Positions 7,710-15,800 of a DNA stretch of 34,355 bases are shown in pieces; within the stretch, counting starts at the first letter, position 1, and every line of letters starts with the position of its first letter. The stretch is from positions 1 to 34,355 of the forward strand of contig JAEWMO010000002.1 in NCBI GenBank assembly GCA_023457135.1, read 5' to 3'. The notes under the pieces were generated by a model. It did not search any database and was not told the DNA's origin. It worked only from the letters and a program-made list of their open reading frames with translations. Made by a program: the position numbers and the translations under genes. This DNA is from Methanobacteriota archaeon (lineage in GTDB: Archaea; Halobacteriota; Methanomicrobia; Methanomicrobiales; Methanoculleaceae).

Positions 7710-8492
7710 TTACCCGGGAGCAAGGGAGCCCTGCAGCCAGAGAATCCCCGTGACATCGTCACCCACGCGAGGAGTGTAACCCCCGGTCACGTGTCCGGCG
7801 GCATACAGCGCGATATCGATGTCACGGTACTCGCCGCCCTCCTCCGGCAGCCGGAAGAGCGGGACCGTGAGGCGGTAGACAGTCTTTCCACAGAACGAAA
7901 CGGTTTCGACATTCTTTATCGGCGACTGATATACGAAGTCATCGACATCCCCCTGCGGGAACGGGCAATATGCAGCCATGTTTCGGGTCGAGTGCTCTTT
8001 CCCTTCAGCGTCCGTGATCTTGTGGGATTCGGCTTTATGCAGCACGTAGGCAAAGGCGGCGAGGGCGAAGAGATGGCTGCCTCCCTCCCGGTAACGACCG
8101 ATATTTCGGTAATATCGGGTGTCGAAGAACGCCAGGGCAGCGTCGCCGATCGAACCGACCACCTGTCCTTCAAGTTTGTTCGCCCATTCTTCGACGCGCT
8201 GCACTGTCACCTCGTGGACAACACCGTCCACGGCCATCGGGTAGCCGGTAGAGACCGATCGGTCGAGGGTTATGGCGCACGTCGTGAGAGGCCGGGACTC
8301 CGGGACGTACGCGGCGACCTCCCGACCATTCCATGCACGAATGTCAGGGTTTTTCGCTTCTTTCAGCGCCCATTCCACCGACCGGATGATCTCGTCCGTG
8401 GACTGCGTGACGCATCCCCAGTGATTTCCGTGGCTTCCGGGTTTTTTGCCGGCGCCATCCCCTACCCGGTGCCCTGGTGCATTCGATTTCAT
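7710..8492 (-). CDS. Unknown protein in the toxin array (possible second immunity or accessory gene)
   Basis: A 260-residue protein with an ATG at 8492 preceded by GAGGAAG at a good distance. It lies 24 bases after the stop of immunity C and just before cassette D, on the same strand. I do not recognise a family. It is mixed alpha/beta, contains 'GSHLFALAAFAYVLHKAES', a Cys-containing 'AAYCPFPQGDVDD', and ends with a beta-rich stretch 'YTPRVGDDVTGILWLQG' that resembles in pattern the 'GDYVHIHGRVDL' end of the other immunity proteins. No signal peptide or membrane segment is evident. It may be the immunity gene left behind when its toxin tip was replaced or lost, but that is only inference from context. 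Confidence 0.6.
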   Translation of the reverse strand: MKSNAPGHRVGDGAGKKPGSHGNHWGCVTQSTDEIIRSVEWALKEAKNPDIRAWNGREVAAYVPESRPLTTCAITLDRSVSTGYPMAVDGVVHEVTVQRVEEWANKLEGQVVGSIGDAALAFFDTRYYRNIGRYREGGSHLFALAAFAYVLHKAESHKITDAEGKEHSTRNMAAYCPFPQGDVDDFVYQSPIKNVETVSFCGKTVYRLTVPLFRLPEEGGEYRDIDIALYAAGHVTGGYTPRVGDDVTGILWLQGSLAPG

Positions 8493-8516
8493 ATGATAAC
8501 GCTTCCTCGAATTGTG

Positions 8517-9686
8517 TTACTCGTTGAGATTCAGCGGCGGCGGGAGTTCTTCGTGGTATCTTTCGCGATACCACTCCCGGAGGGTAGCGATGTCATCGAC
8601 CAGCCACTGATAGTAGGTCGTGAGGACAACCTCCGGCCAGATTCCCCGTGCTTCCTGCAGAAACTCCTCGTTTGCCTGAACTACGGCCCTTGCAAATCTC
8701 TTCAAGGGGACGGTAGTTCGGGTATAATAGTTCATTTGCGCACTCATGTAGTCGATCAAAACCGTCTCGCGATCGTCCGACAGGGTTACGGTGAACTCAA
8801 ACACTGTTCCGGAGACTTTCGCTTCCGGTTCATCGGAAGCAAAGTGTGTCTTCTCTTGGGGAATATGTTCGGGGTCGAGTCTGTGGAACACCCAGTTGAT
8901 GTTGACAAGGAGGGAGTCGAAGTACGTTAATGCCCCGCCGATGATATCAACGTCATTGATGAAGAAATGGAAGACCATCTCAAACCCCTTCCAGATGTCA
9001 GATCTGTACGGGGTGGCAGATACCTTCTGGATGCGATCTTCCAGTTCTTTTCTGTTCCAGATCATCCGGACCGCTCCGGGGTGGTCTGTGGTGACGATGC
9101 CGGGCTCCTCTTGGACAGATACAGGAGGCAGACGATCCTGATCGGCGTCTACCCCATACACCTCACGATACCATTCTTTGATGATATCCAGGTCCGCTCT
9201 GAAGATCCAGTAACCGGCATCCTCGCACACCTTCGAGACGCTTAGGATTTCCGCGATCATCTCCTCCGCAGAAAGGATAACGCCGTTCGCAAACGCTCGG
9301 AGCGGGACCTGCAGGGTTTGGAAGACTTTTTTCCCGGTATAGATGTATTCGAGGGTCACGAGGTCGGTCGCCTTGTCGTAGTGCACATAATACCGGAACC
9401 CTTCTCCCAGAACGCAGTTGTCAATGTTATAGTAGCGGTGAAAGGGTTTGTCCCGGAGTTTCTCCGGGTCGATAGATCGGAATACCGAAAAAGTACCGAG
9501 GAATAAATTCTTTAACTTGGTACAGTTCCCTTCCGGGTTCTCGGTTCGCCCAGATAGATCTATATTATCTACCAATACGCAAACAGGTGTGCATAGATCG
9601 ATGCAATCGATATACCGAGGATTTTGGGAACTGATCCTTTCGATTTGCTTTCTAACTCCCCCTTTATCCCACTCGATCTTAAACAT
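8517..9686 (-). CDS. Candidate immunity protein C with internal tandem duplication
   Basis: About 389 residues, directly after toxin cassette C. The ATG at 9686 is preferred over a GTG at 9695 because GGTGA lies five bases before it. The protein appears to be two diverged copies of one domain: residues near 131-183 of the longer reading ('PLRAFANGV...EEMIAEI...DIIKEWYREVYG') correspond to 330-384 ('PLKRFARAV...EEFLQEA...IATLREWYRERYH'). Each half also has an earlier segment with strand-rich 'LVTLEYIYTGKKVFQTLQV' or 'TVLIDYMSAQMNYYTRTTV'. No known family is recognised. The position next to the toxin, the cytoplasmic character and the acidic composition support an immunity role. Confidence 0.65.
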   Translation of the reverse strand: MFKIEWDKGGVRKQIERISSQNPRYIDCIDLCTPVCVLVDNIDLSGRTENPEGNCTKLKNLFLGTFSVFRSIDPEKLRDKPFHRYYNIDNCVLGEGFRYYVHYDKATDLVTLEYIYTGKKVFQTLQVPLRAFANGVILSAEEMIAEILSVSKVCEDAGYWIFRADLDIIKEWYREVYGVDADQDRLPPVSVQEEPGIVTTDHPGAVRMIWNRKELEDRIQKVSATPYRSDIWKGFEMVFHFFINDVDIIGGALTYFDSLLVNINWVFHRLDPEHIPQEKTHFASDEPEAKVSGTVFEFTVTLSDDRETVLIDYMSAQMNYYTRTTVPLKRFARAVVQANEEFLQEARGIWPEVVLTTYYQWLVDDIATLREWYRERYHEELPPPLNLNE

Positions 9687-9695
9687 CAACTTCAC

Positions 9696-10730
9696 CTACA
9701 CAGTCGGGTTCCATTTATTGTTATACCACCTGAAGACCTGTGGCCCCTTCGTTGGGTAGAACGTCCCGGCACCAGTCGCCTGATTGATCCCGATCACGAT
9801 CTCATCAATCCCGTACTGGTGAGCATCTGGAGGGCTATACGCAAAATTCTTGGGTTGTTTTGACCACTCGCTCGTAGTTTCTCGTAATGCTTCATCAATC
9901 CAATCGATGATCTTTTCTTTCATTTCTTCTCGCGTCAGGGTTGATGTGCCTGGATAAGGGATGCCAAACGATGTGACCGGCTCCGATGTAGGGAAGAGGG
10001 TGGTCGGATCCCCAATCCCTTCTGTTCCGGTGATGTGCCGGTTGACAATGTGATCCAGCTGCGTTTTCGTGAGCGGTATTGCAGCCTGACCGACTTTCGT
10101 AATATGCACGACATCAGCGAGATCAACACCACGCTTGGTCATCTCCAACAGATGGTCCGCAGTGATCTCGCCCCTGACCAGCCGGCTCCCGGCGCCGTCG
10201 AAGAGCAGGTCCCAGACCTGGATCTTGATCGCGTCCGGCAACGGCCCCAGGAGTTCCTTCGAGAGCAACACCCCGAGTTCCCGCGCCTTCCACGGGAACT
10301 TCCCCGTATAGCAGGCGATGGCGCCGGTGATCTTGACCCCATCTCCGGGTCCGGGGATCGCGCCCGCGGCGTTCATCGCCGCGCCGATCGCATCCCCGTT
10401 AATGATCGCCTGCACCGCGTCGCGAATGTCGGCAATCCCACCCACGACTGGCAGGCAGGAGAACCCGATCCAGCCGACCATGTAGTACGGTGAGGAGGCG
10501 GTCTCCTCCCCGACCAGCCCGTAGAAGAGCCCGTCCGGAAGCCCGGTCTCCCCGAAGGTCGCCCCGAGGATGATGGCCCGCCCGATCTGGGCGAGATCGA
10601 TATCGCCACTGGCTTGCGGCGTCAGCGGGTCGGGGTCGGCGCCGTCGAGGGGGAGGCCATAGTCACGGCGAGCGAGGCGTAACTGCCCCTTCCAAACGTC
10701 AGTACATCGAGAGAGTCGATACGACCTCAA
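9696..10730 (-). CDS. Orphan toxin cassette C (pretoxin plus toxin tip), no convincing start
   Basis: The frame runs from a TTG at 10730 to the stop at 9696, but homology begins only at LDGADPDPLTP (about 10646); the 29 residues before it ('RSYRLSRCTDVWKG...') match nothing in the other copies and are probably not coding. Residues 30-182 are the shared pretoxin module. The tip (183-344, about 162 residues) is unlike those of A, B and D: it has 'LDHIVNRHITGTEG', 'TLFPTSEPVTSFG', a helix 'EKIIDWIDEALRE', and 'YGIDEIVIGIN...GTFYPTKGPQ'. An HI..RH motif followed by a C-terminal strand with YP again suggests a BECR-fold nuclease, by inference. The immunity gene follows immediately. No signal peptide, so expression would need recombination into the giant gene. 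Confidence 0.75.
   Translation of the reverse strand: MRSYRLSRCTDVWKGQLRLARRDYGLPLDGADPDPLTPQASGDIDLAQIGRAIILGATFGETGLPDGLFYGLVGEETASSPYYMVGWIGFSCLPVVGGIADIRDAVQAIINGDAIGAAMNAAGAIPGPGDGVKITGAIACYTGKFPWKARELGVLLSKELLGPLPDAIKIQVWDLLFDGAGSRLVRGEITADHLLEMTKRGVDLADVVHITKVGQAAIPLTKTQLDHIVNRHITGTEGIGDPTTLFPTSEPVTSFGIPYPGTSTLTREEMKEKIIDWIDEALRETTSEWSKQPKNFAYSPPDAHQYGIDEIVIGINQATGAGTFYPTKGPQVFRWYNNKWNPTV
10185..10643 (-). repeat. Shared pretoxin module, copy C
   Basis: 153 codons from GADPDPLTP to DGAGS, closest to copy A in its last third (LLGPLPD[AT]IKIQVWDLLFDGAGS), closest to D in the middle. This mosaic pattern points to gene conversion among copies. Confidence 0.85.
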
Positions 10731-10802
10731 TGTACGGGTGCTGGCCAGTTCCTACTTGCGACATGAATCTGAAAGGGAAAAGGGGGATCGGAATGAGAAC
10801 GC

Positions 10803-11282
10803 CTATCCGATACCCCTTAAGTCGACACGACCGTTTACGTGAACATAATCCCCCTCCTTCAACTGGAGATGAAAGTATTTTTTATCGATCTCGATCAGGA
10901 TCTTTCCAACTCCGAAATCGACAATAGCATCGTGCCATCGTTCGGCGTCGTTGGGATCGTCCGGGATGATGATCTCGTCGATGCGTCCGTCGATATCGAG
11001 GCTGGGTCTTGAGAGATCAGGGCTTATGCTCACTGCTTGAACTTCCACCTTTGATAGGGAATGGATCAACATTACCAAGACGATTTCTTTGGTTTTCCCG
11101 ATCATATCTGGGGTGCAAAGCATATAACCCTCAAAGGCGCCATCGAACACGTACGCTTTTTGTCCATTTCCGAGTTCGACGAGAACGAACTGTGTGTAGA
11201 CCGTGTCCATGTATCCAGCTCGGGGTTTAACTGCCAGTATGCGGGCTTGAAATTCGAGTTTTTCTTTCAAATCCTCCTTCAT
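10803..11282 (-). CDS. Candidate immunity protein B
   Basis: A 159-residue protein whose ATG lies two bases after the stop of toxin B, with AGGGTGA upstream as ribosome binding site. It is a homologue of the immunity protein at 5833-6318, with shared ends and a divergent middle around residues 78-95 ('QAVSISPDLSRPSLDIDG' against 'GVDKPLDAQRGYAGPKWG'). Their toxins are also homologous, so toxin and immunity have diversified together. Beta-rich C-terminus 'YFHLQLKEGDYVHVNGRV'. No family recognised; function inferred from position. Confidence 0.7.
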   Translation of the reverse strand: MKEDLKEKLEFQARILAVKPRAGYMDTVYTQFVLVELGNGQKAYVFDGAFEGYMLCTPDMIGKTKEIVLVMLIHSLSKVEVQAVSISPDLSRPSLDIDGRIDEIIIPDDPNDAERWHDAIVDFGVGKILIEIDKKYFHLQLKEGDYVHVNGRVDLRGIG

Positions 11283-11283
11283 G

Positions 11284-12180
11284 CTATTTCACCCTGAAAG
11301 GATATGCTGTCACGAGATAGCCATTACTTCCAATAACCAACAGCAGTATTTTCCCAGAATTGGGTTCTACATAGTGATAAGCTCCAGCGCTACTAACCTT
11401 CTGCCCATATTTCGCCCCGTCCAGGACGAGCTCCCTTATTTTGTTCTCGTCGCGATATACCGGACCAAAAGCATCAGCAAATTGGTTATTTGCTATTAGA
11501 TCAGGAAAATGGTCTTCTCTGATATGCTTCCACCCACTCGGTCTCACATTGAGCGCTATGGCTTCAGCCTCCGTCAACCCTTCCTCCAGCCAGAATACCT
11601 TGCCGTCCCCACGTTTGATAACGCTCAATGTCCTCTCAAGATTCCCGTTCTGATCGATCACCTTCGCCAGATCGCCCGCTTCGATCTCGCCCCCGACCAG
11701 TCGATGCCCGGCGCCGTCGAAGAGCAGATCCCAGACATCGAGTTTCAGCGTATCCGGGAGGAGCGGCAATATCTCTTTCGAGAGCAACACCCCCAGTTCC
11801 CGCGCCTTCCACGGGAACTTCCCCGTATAGCAGACGATCGCCCCCGTGATCTTGATCCCGTCCCCGGGCCCGGGGATCGCGCCGGCGGCGTTTATCGCCG
11901 CGCCGACCGGGTCCCCGTTCAGGATCGCCTGCACCGCGTCGCGGATGTCGACGATCCCACCCATGACCGGCAGGCAGGAGAACCCGATCCAGCCGACCAT
12001 GTAGTAGGGCGACGAAGCGGTCTCCTCCCCGACCAGCCAGTAGAAGGAGCCGTCGGGCAGCCCGGTCTCCCCGAAGACCGCCCCGGCCAGGATCTCGCGC
12101 CCGGTCTTGGCGAGGTTGATCTCGCCGCTCGCGGCAGGCGTCAGCGGGTCGGGGTCGGCGCTGTCGGAACAGTCGTTACG
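11284..12180 (-). CDS. Orphan toxin cassette B (pretoxin plus toxin tip), no start codon
   Basis: The frame is open from 12180, inside the end of immunity gene A, to the stop at 11284. After a few non-homologous residues ('PARNDCSD') it joins the shared sequence at SADPDPLTPAASGEI. The first ATG (12000) lies within the pretoxin, so it is not likely to be translated as a functional protein where it is. The tip (about 140 residues) starts 'HRLVGGEIEAGDLAKVI', which is identical to cassette D, then diverges: 'GWKHIREDHFPDLI', 'RELVLDGAKYGQ', 'YHYVEPNSGK' and 'IGSNGYLVTAYPFRVK'. It is the same toxin family as D, a candidate BECR-type RNase (inference from HI..DH and the strand-rich end). Immunity gene B follows. 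Confidence 0.75.
   Translation of the reverse strand, partial: RNDCSDSADPDPLTPAASGEINLAKTGREILAGAVFGETGLPDGSFYWLVGEETASSPYYMVGWIGFSCLPVMGGIVDIRDAVQAILNGDPVGAAINAAGAIPGPGDGIKITGAIVCYTGKFPWKARELGVLLSKEILPLLPDTLKLDVWDLLFDGAGHRLVGGEIEAGDLAKVIDQNGNLERTLSVIKRGDGKVFWLEEGLTEAEAIALNVRPSGWKHIREDHFPDLIANNQFADAFGPVYRDENKIRELVLDGAKYGQKVSSAGAYHYVEPNSGKILLLVIGSNGYLVTAYPFRVK
11707..12162 (-). repeat. Shared pretoxin module, copy B
   Basis: 152 codons from SADPDPLTP to LLFDGAG. Contains the helical signature GWIGFSCLPV-GG-DIRDAVQAI-NGD..GAA-NAAGAIPGPGD common to all five copies. Confidence 0.85.
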
Positions 12181-12796
12181 AGCCGGTCAACATTGCCTGC
12201 TTTTCTTCAAGTATTTTCAAGGGATGCTGCCACCAGAATCGATCCGGATAGGATCGGTCCTCAGTTTTTGAATAGTAATCAAAGATCTTCACGATCTCCT
12301 TGATTTCTCGCATGTATATGCATTTCAGGACTTCATCAAGACTGGCAACCATTGTTTTGATCTCTGTCAGGTCAAAATCCCGTTCCAGTTCCATCAGCAG
12401 GATCTCAATCTCGCTACGGAATGACAAATCATTAGGGATCTCGAGTTCCAGTGACATTACGGAGTAGGCAAAATAGCAGATCACTGTGGGATAGTGATCT
12501 ATATCACGTTTTAACGCCGCAAATAGTTTGTCGCGGTAATCCCGCCCCCACTTCTCTTCTAGGGCAGTCAGCTTCCAAGATATCCGTGTATATTCCGCGC
12601 GAAAGCCCTCGCACTCGATTCCTTCTTCTTCGAGCAGATGTATCCAAAAAGGGAGAAGGTGTTTCGACCCATAGGGTGCAACAGGAGAGTACCTCCCATA
12701 GAGTTTCAGTTCATCATAGTGTTCATCGATTTCCTTGATACTATTCTCATAGCGGCTCAGACCCTCGATTACTTGCCTTTTCAATTTCTCATCCAT
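12176..12796 (-). CDS. Candidate immunity protein A (partner of the full-length toxin)
   Basis: A 206-residue, strongly helical, charged cytoplasmic protein. Its ATG follows the toxin stop by 21 bases and has a strong GGGAGG ribosome binding site seven bases upstream, so it can be translated well on its own. It has no similarity to immunity proteins B, C or D, matching the fact that toxin tip A is also unrelated to theirs. Motifs: 'IDHYPTVICYFAYSVMSLELE' region in the middle and 'YPDRFWWQHPLKILEE' near the end. No family recognised. The next orphan cassette begins at its stop codon. Confidence 0.65.
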   Translation of the reverse strand: MDEKLKRQVIEGLSRYENSIKEIDEHYDELKLYGRYSPVAPYGSKHLLPFWIHLLEEEGIECEGFRAEYTRISWKLTALEEKWGRDYRDKLFAALKRDIDHYPTVICYFAYSVMSLELEIPNDLSFRSEIEILLMELERDFDLTEIKTMVASLDEVLKCIYMREIKEIVKIFDYYSKTEDRSYPDRFWWQHPLKILEEKQAMLTGS

Positions 12797-12817
12797 CCGA
12801 CGCCTCCCTTATGAAGT

Positions 12818-15800
12818 CTAGTTCACTCGTATAAGCCTGTTCGCGATTTCCACATCGACATAGTGCTTTTCCCCATTATTTGGCACGAAATAGGTCGTGA
12901 TAAATCCATCCTTCGTCCCGCTTACGAACTCATTGGGGGTACGATCATAGACTACCAGTGTATCGTAGCCTTCTTGGTAATACAGTTCCACCCCACTGTC
13001 CCTTCTCTGCATCAGGGTTACTGCCTTCTGCTGATACTCCTCTGGACTGAGCACAGGTGTCCATTCACTTCTATGCTTGTTGTAGTGGACAGCGCGATAT
13101 TCCTCCCATGTAAGTTCCCCTTTCGTCACCCAAGTTCCATCAAACATTGCATCGAGCAGATGCCTGACATGGACAAGGTCAATGTTCTTCTTGGCTAATG
13201 CCTCAATCGCTTCTACCGGAACGCCATGCGCGTTGTGCAGCGCGCTCCCGGCCCCGTCGAAGAGCAGGTCCCAGACCTGGATCTTGATCGTATCCGGCAA
13301 CGGCCCCAGGAGTTCCTTCGAGAGCAACACCCCGAGTTCCCGCGCCTTCCAGGGGAACTTCCCCGTATAGCAGGCGATCGCCCCCGTGATCTTGATCCCG
13401 TCCCCGGGTCCGGGGATCGCGCCGGCGGCGTTCATCGCCGCGCCGATCGCATCCCCGTTGAGGATCGCCTGCACCGCGTCGCGGATATCCGCCATCCCGC
13501 CCGCGACCGGCAGACAGGAGAACCCGATCCACCCGACCATGTAGTAGGGCGAGGAGGCGGTCTCTTCTGTGACCAAACCCCACTCGTAGCAGAGCCCACC
13601 CGGAAGCCCGGTCTCCCCGAAGACCGCACCGGCCACAATCTCACGCACGATCTTGGCAAGGTTGACGTCCCCGTTCGCGGCTGGGGTCAGCGGGTCGGGG
13701 TCGGCGCCGTCGAGGAGGCCGTCCCCGTCGGTATCCGGGTTGAAGGGATCGGTGCCGTACTCGAATTCTGCCAGATCGTTCAGCCCGTCGTCGTCAGTAT
13801 CCGCCTTGGTCGGGTCGCTCCGGGGCTTGAAGTAGGTTTTACCGTACTCGTCAGTAATGGGCTCCCCGGCCTCAAAACCATCGGAGAGACCGTCGCCATC
13901 CGTGTCGACCAAGTCCGGGTTGGGGTTTTTCCAGTTGCCGAACCCGTCACGATACCCGTTCTCGAAGCCGTCCGGCAGGCCGTCGCCATCCAGATCGGTG
14001 TTGTCCAGGAATACAATGGCGGTAGTCATATCGTTAGATTTGACGGTCACCATCTGGGTGACCGGAACGTATCCGCTCATCTGGATCACTAACCGATGGG
14101 TTCCGGCGAGAACACTGGAGATGATCAGCTCTTCTGATTGCTCGTTCGTAACTCCTTTATAAACGCCGTCGAGGAACACCCGGGCGCCCGGCGGGTCGGT
14201 GACCACCCGGAGCGTACCCGGTACGGCGGGACTCAGGTCAAAGGTCACCGGGGTCGTTTGGCCGTCGTAAACCGGAACGACTGCGGACGCAGTCGTATAC
14301 CCTGTCTTCTCCACCTTGACGTGGTGATCGCCCTCCAGGAGACGCACTTGGTGCGGTGAGCCCCCCCGGAGAAGACCGTCAACGTAGATATCGGCACCGC
14401 GGGGATGCGTATCTACGTAGATGTCCCCCTGGGATGCGCCTATTGGGACAAGGGAAGGATGGATGGTGATGTGCCCCTGGTCATAGTCGGGATCAGGCTT
14501 AAGGAGGCCCCTAAAATCTCCGTATCCTGTTTTGCTAATCATGTATGACGTATCGCTCGTAAAAGCGTGACCGATAGAGCCTGTATACCCATTTTCATCG
14601 GTGTAATAAGTCTGCTCGAGACCAGTATCGACATGGACGAACGTGACCGCTGCGTTGCTCACCGGGCTTCCCGTCACTGCATTCGTGACGTGCACCGTTA
14701 CGCGGTTCATAACGCTGAAAGCCATCATTTGTGCCAATGCCTCCTCGTCAAACAGCGCATCCCACCGCGCCGAGTCCATGACGGCGTACTTCGCCGAACC
14801 CGCCGCCGCGCAGGAGACCACCCCGTTCACGGTATCGACGGTCGAGGATACGTTGACGAACGTTCCGAGGTCGTCGTCGAAGCGGTAGATCGAGAGCCGG
14901 GAGGGGTCCACGACGTGGGTCGGGTCGTACGCGATCTCGATCGTCCCGGACTCGACATCGTCGCCGAACCCGATCGCGGCGACCTTGCTCACCAGGATCT
15001 CCTCGTCGATCAGGTGGGTGTAGTTCACCGTGGCGACGCTGACGTTGGCGATGGCATACCCGCGGCCGAAGACCGTCAGGTTCAGGGCGTCGTCGAGGAA
15101 CCACTCGCCGCTCCAGTAGTCCTCGTCGCCGTCCGGGACCCCATTGTCGTTCGAGTCGGGGTTGGTGGGATCGGTCCCGAGGGCCACCTCGGCGCCGTCG
15201 ACAAGGCCGTCGCCGTCGGTATCGGCGTCGCAAGGGTCGGTCCCCATCGCGATCTCGGCCGCGTCGGAGAGACCGTCCTTATCGGTGTCGGCCGAGAGCG
15301 GATCGGTCCCGTAGGTCTGCTCCTCGAGGTTCGAGAGGCCGTCCCCGTCCGGGTCGTCGTCCGTCCCGGCAGCGACGACGACGGGATCGCCGTCTCCCAT
15401 CATCGGCATCAGCCCCGGCTCCTCCGGGAACGTCCCGAGCTTCAGCAACTCGAACGAATCGGTCAGGCCGTCGCCGTCGGTATCCATTACGAACGGGTCG
15501 GCGCCTATCCGATACTTCGCAAAGACCGGGAGGTCGCCGGCGAAGATCTCGTAGCCGTCGATGACCCCGTTCCCGGCCTGATTACCGGGCCACTGCGAGC
15601 AGTCGGAGTCGGCATTGAGCGGGTCAAACCCGATCGCCTGCTCGAAGGCGGCGGGGAGCATATCCCCGTCGAGGAGGAGGGTCGTCGAGAAGGGGTTCCC
15701 CAGCGAGTCGGTGCCGCCGACCGCGATGGTGTTTGCCGCTACAAGAGTCACCTCTGTCGAGAAGTTCCTGCCCTGTACCGCAATCGTCGACACCACGCCG

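Noticed and set aside
10644..10730. TTG start at 10730 as the true start of cassette C
   Set aside because: The 29 residues before GADPDPLTP match no other copy, are basic without signal-peptide features, and have no good ribosome binding site.
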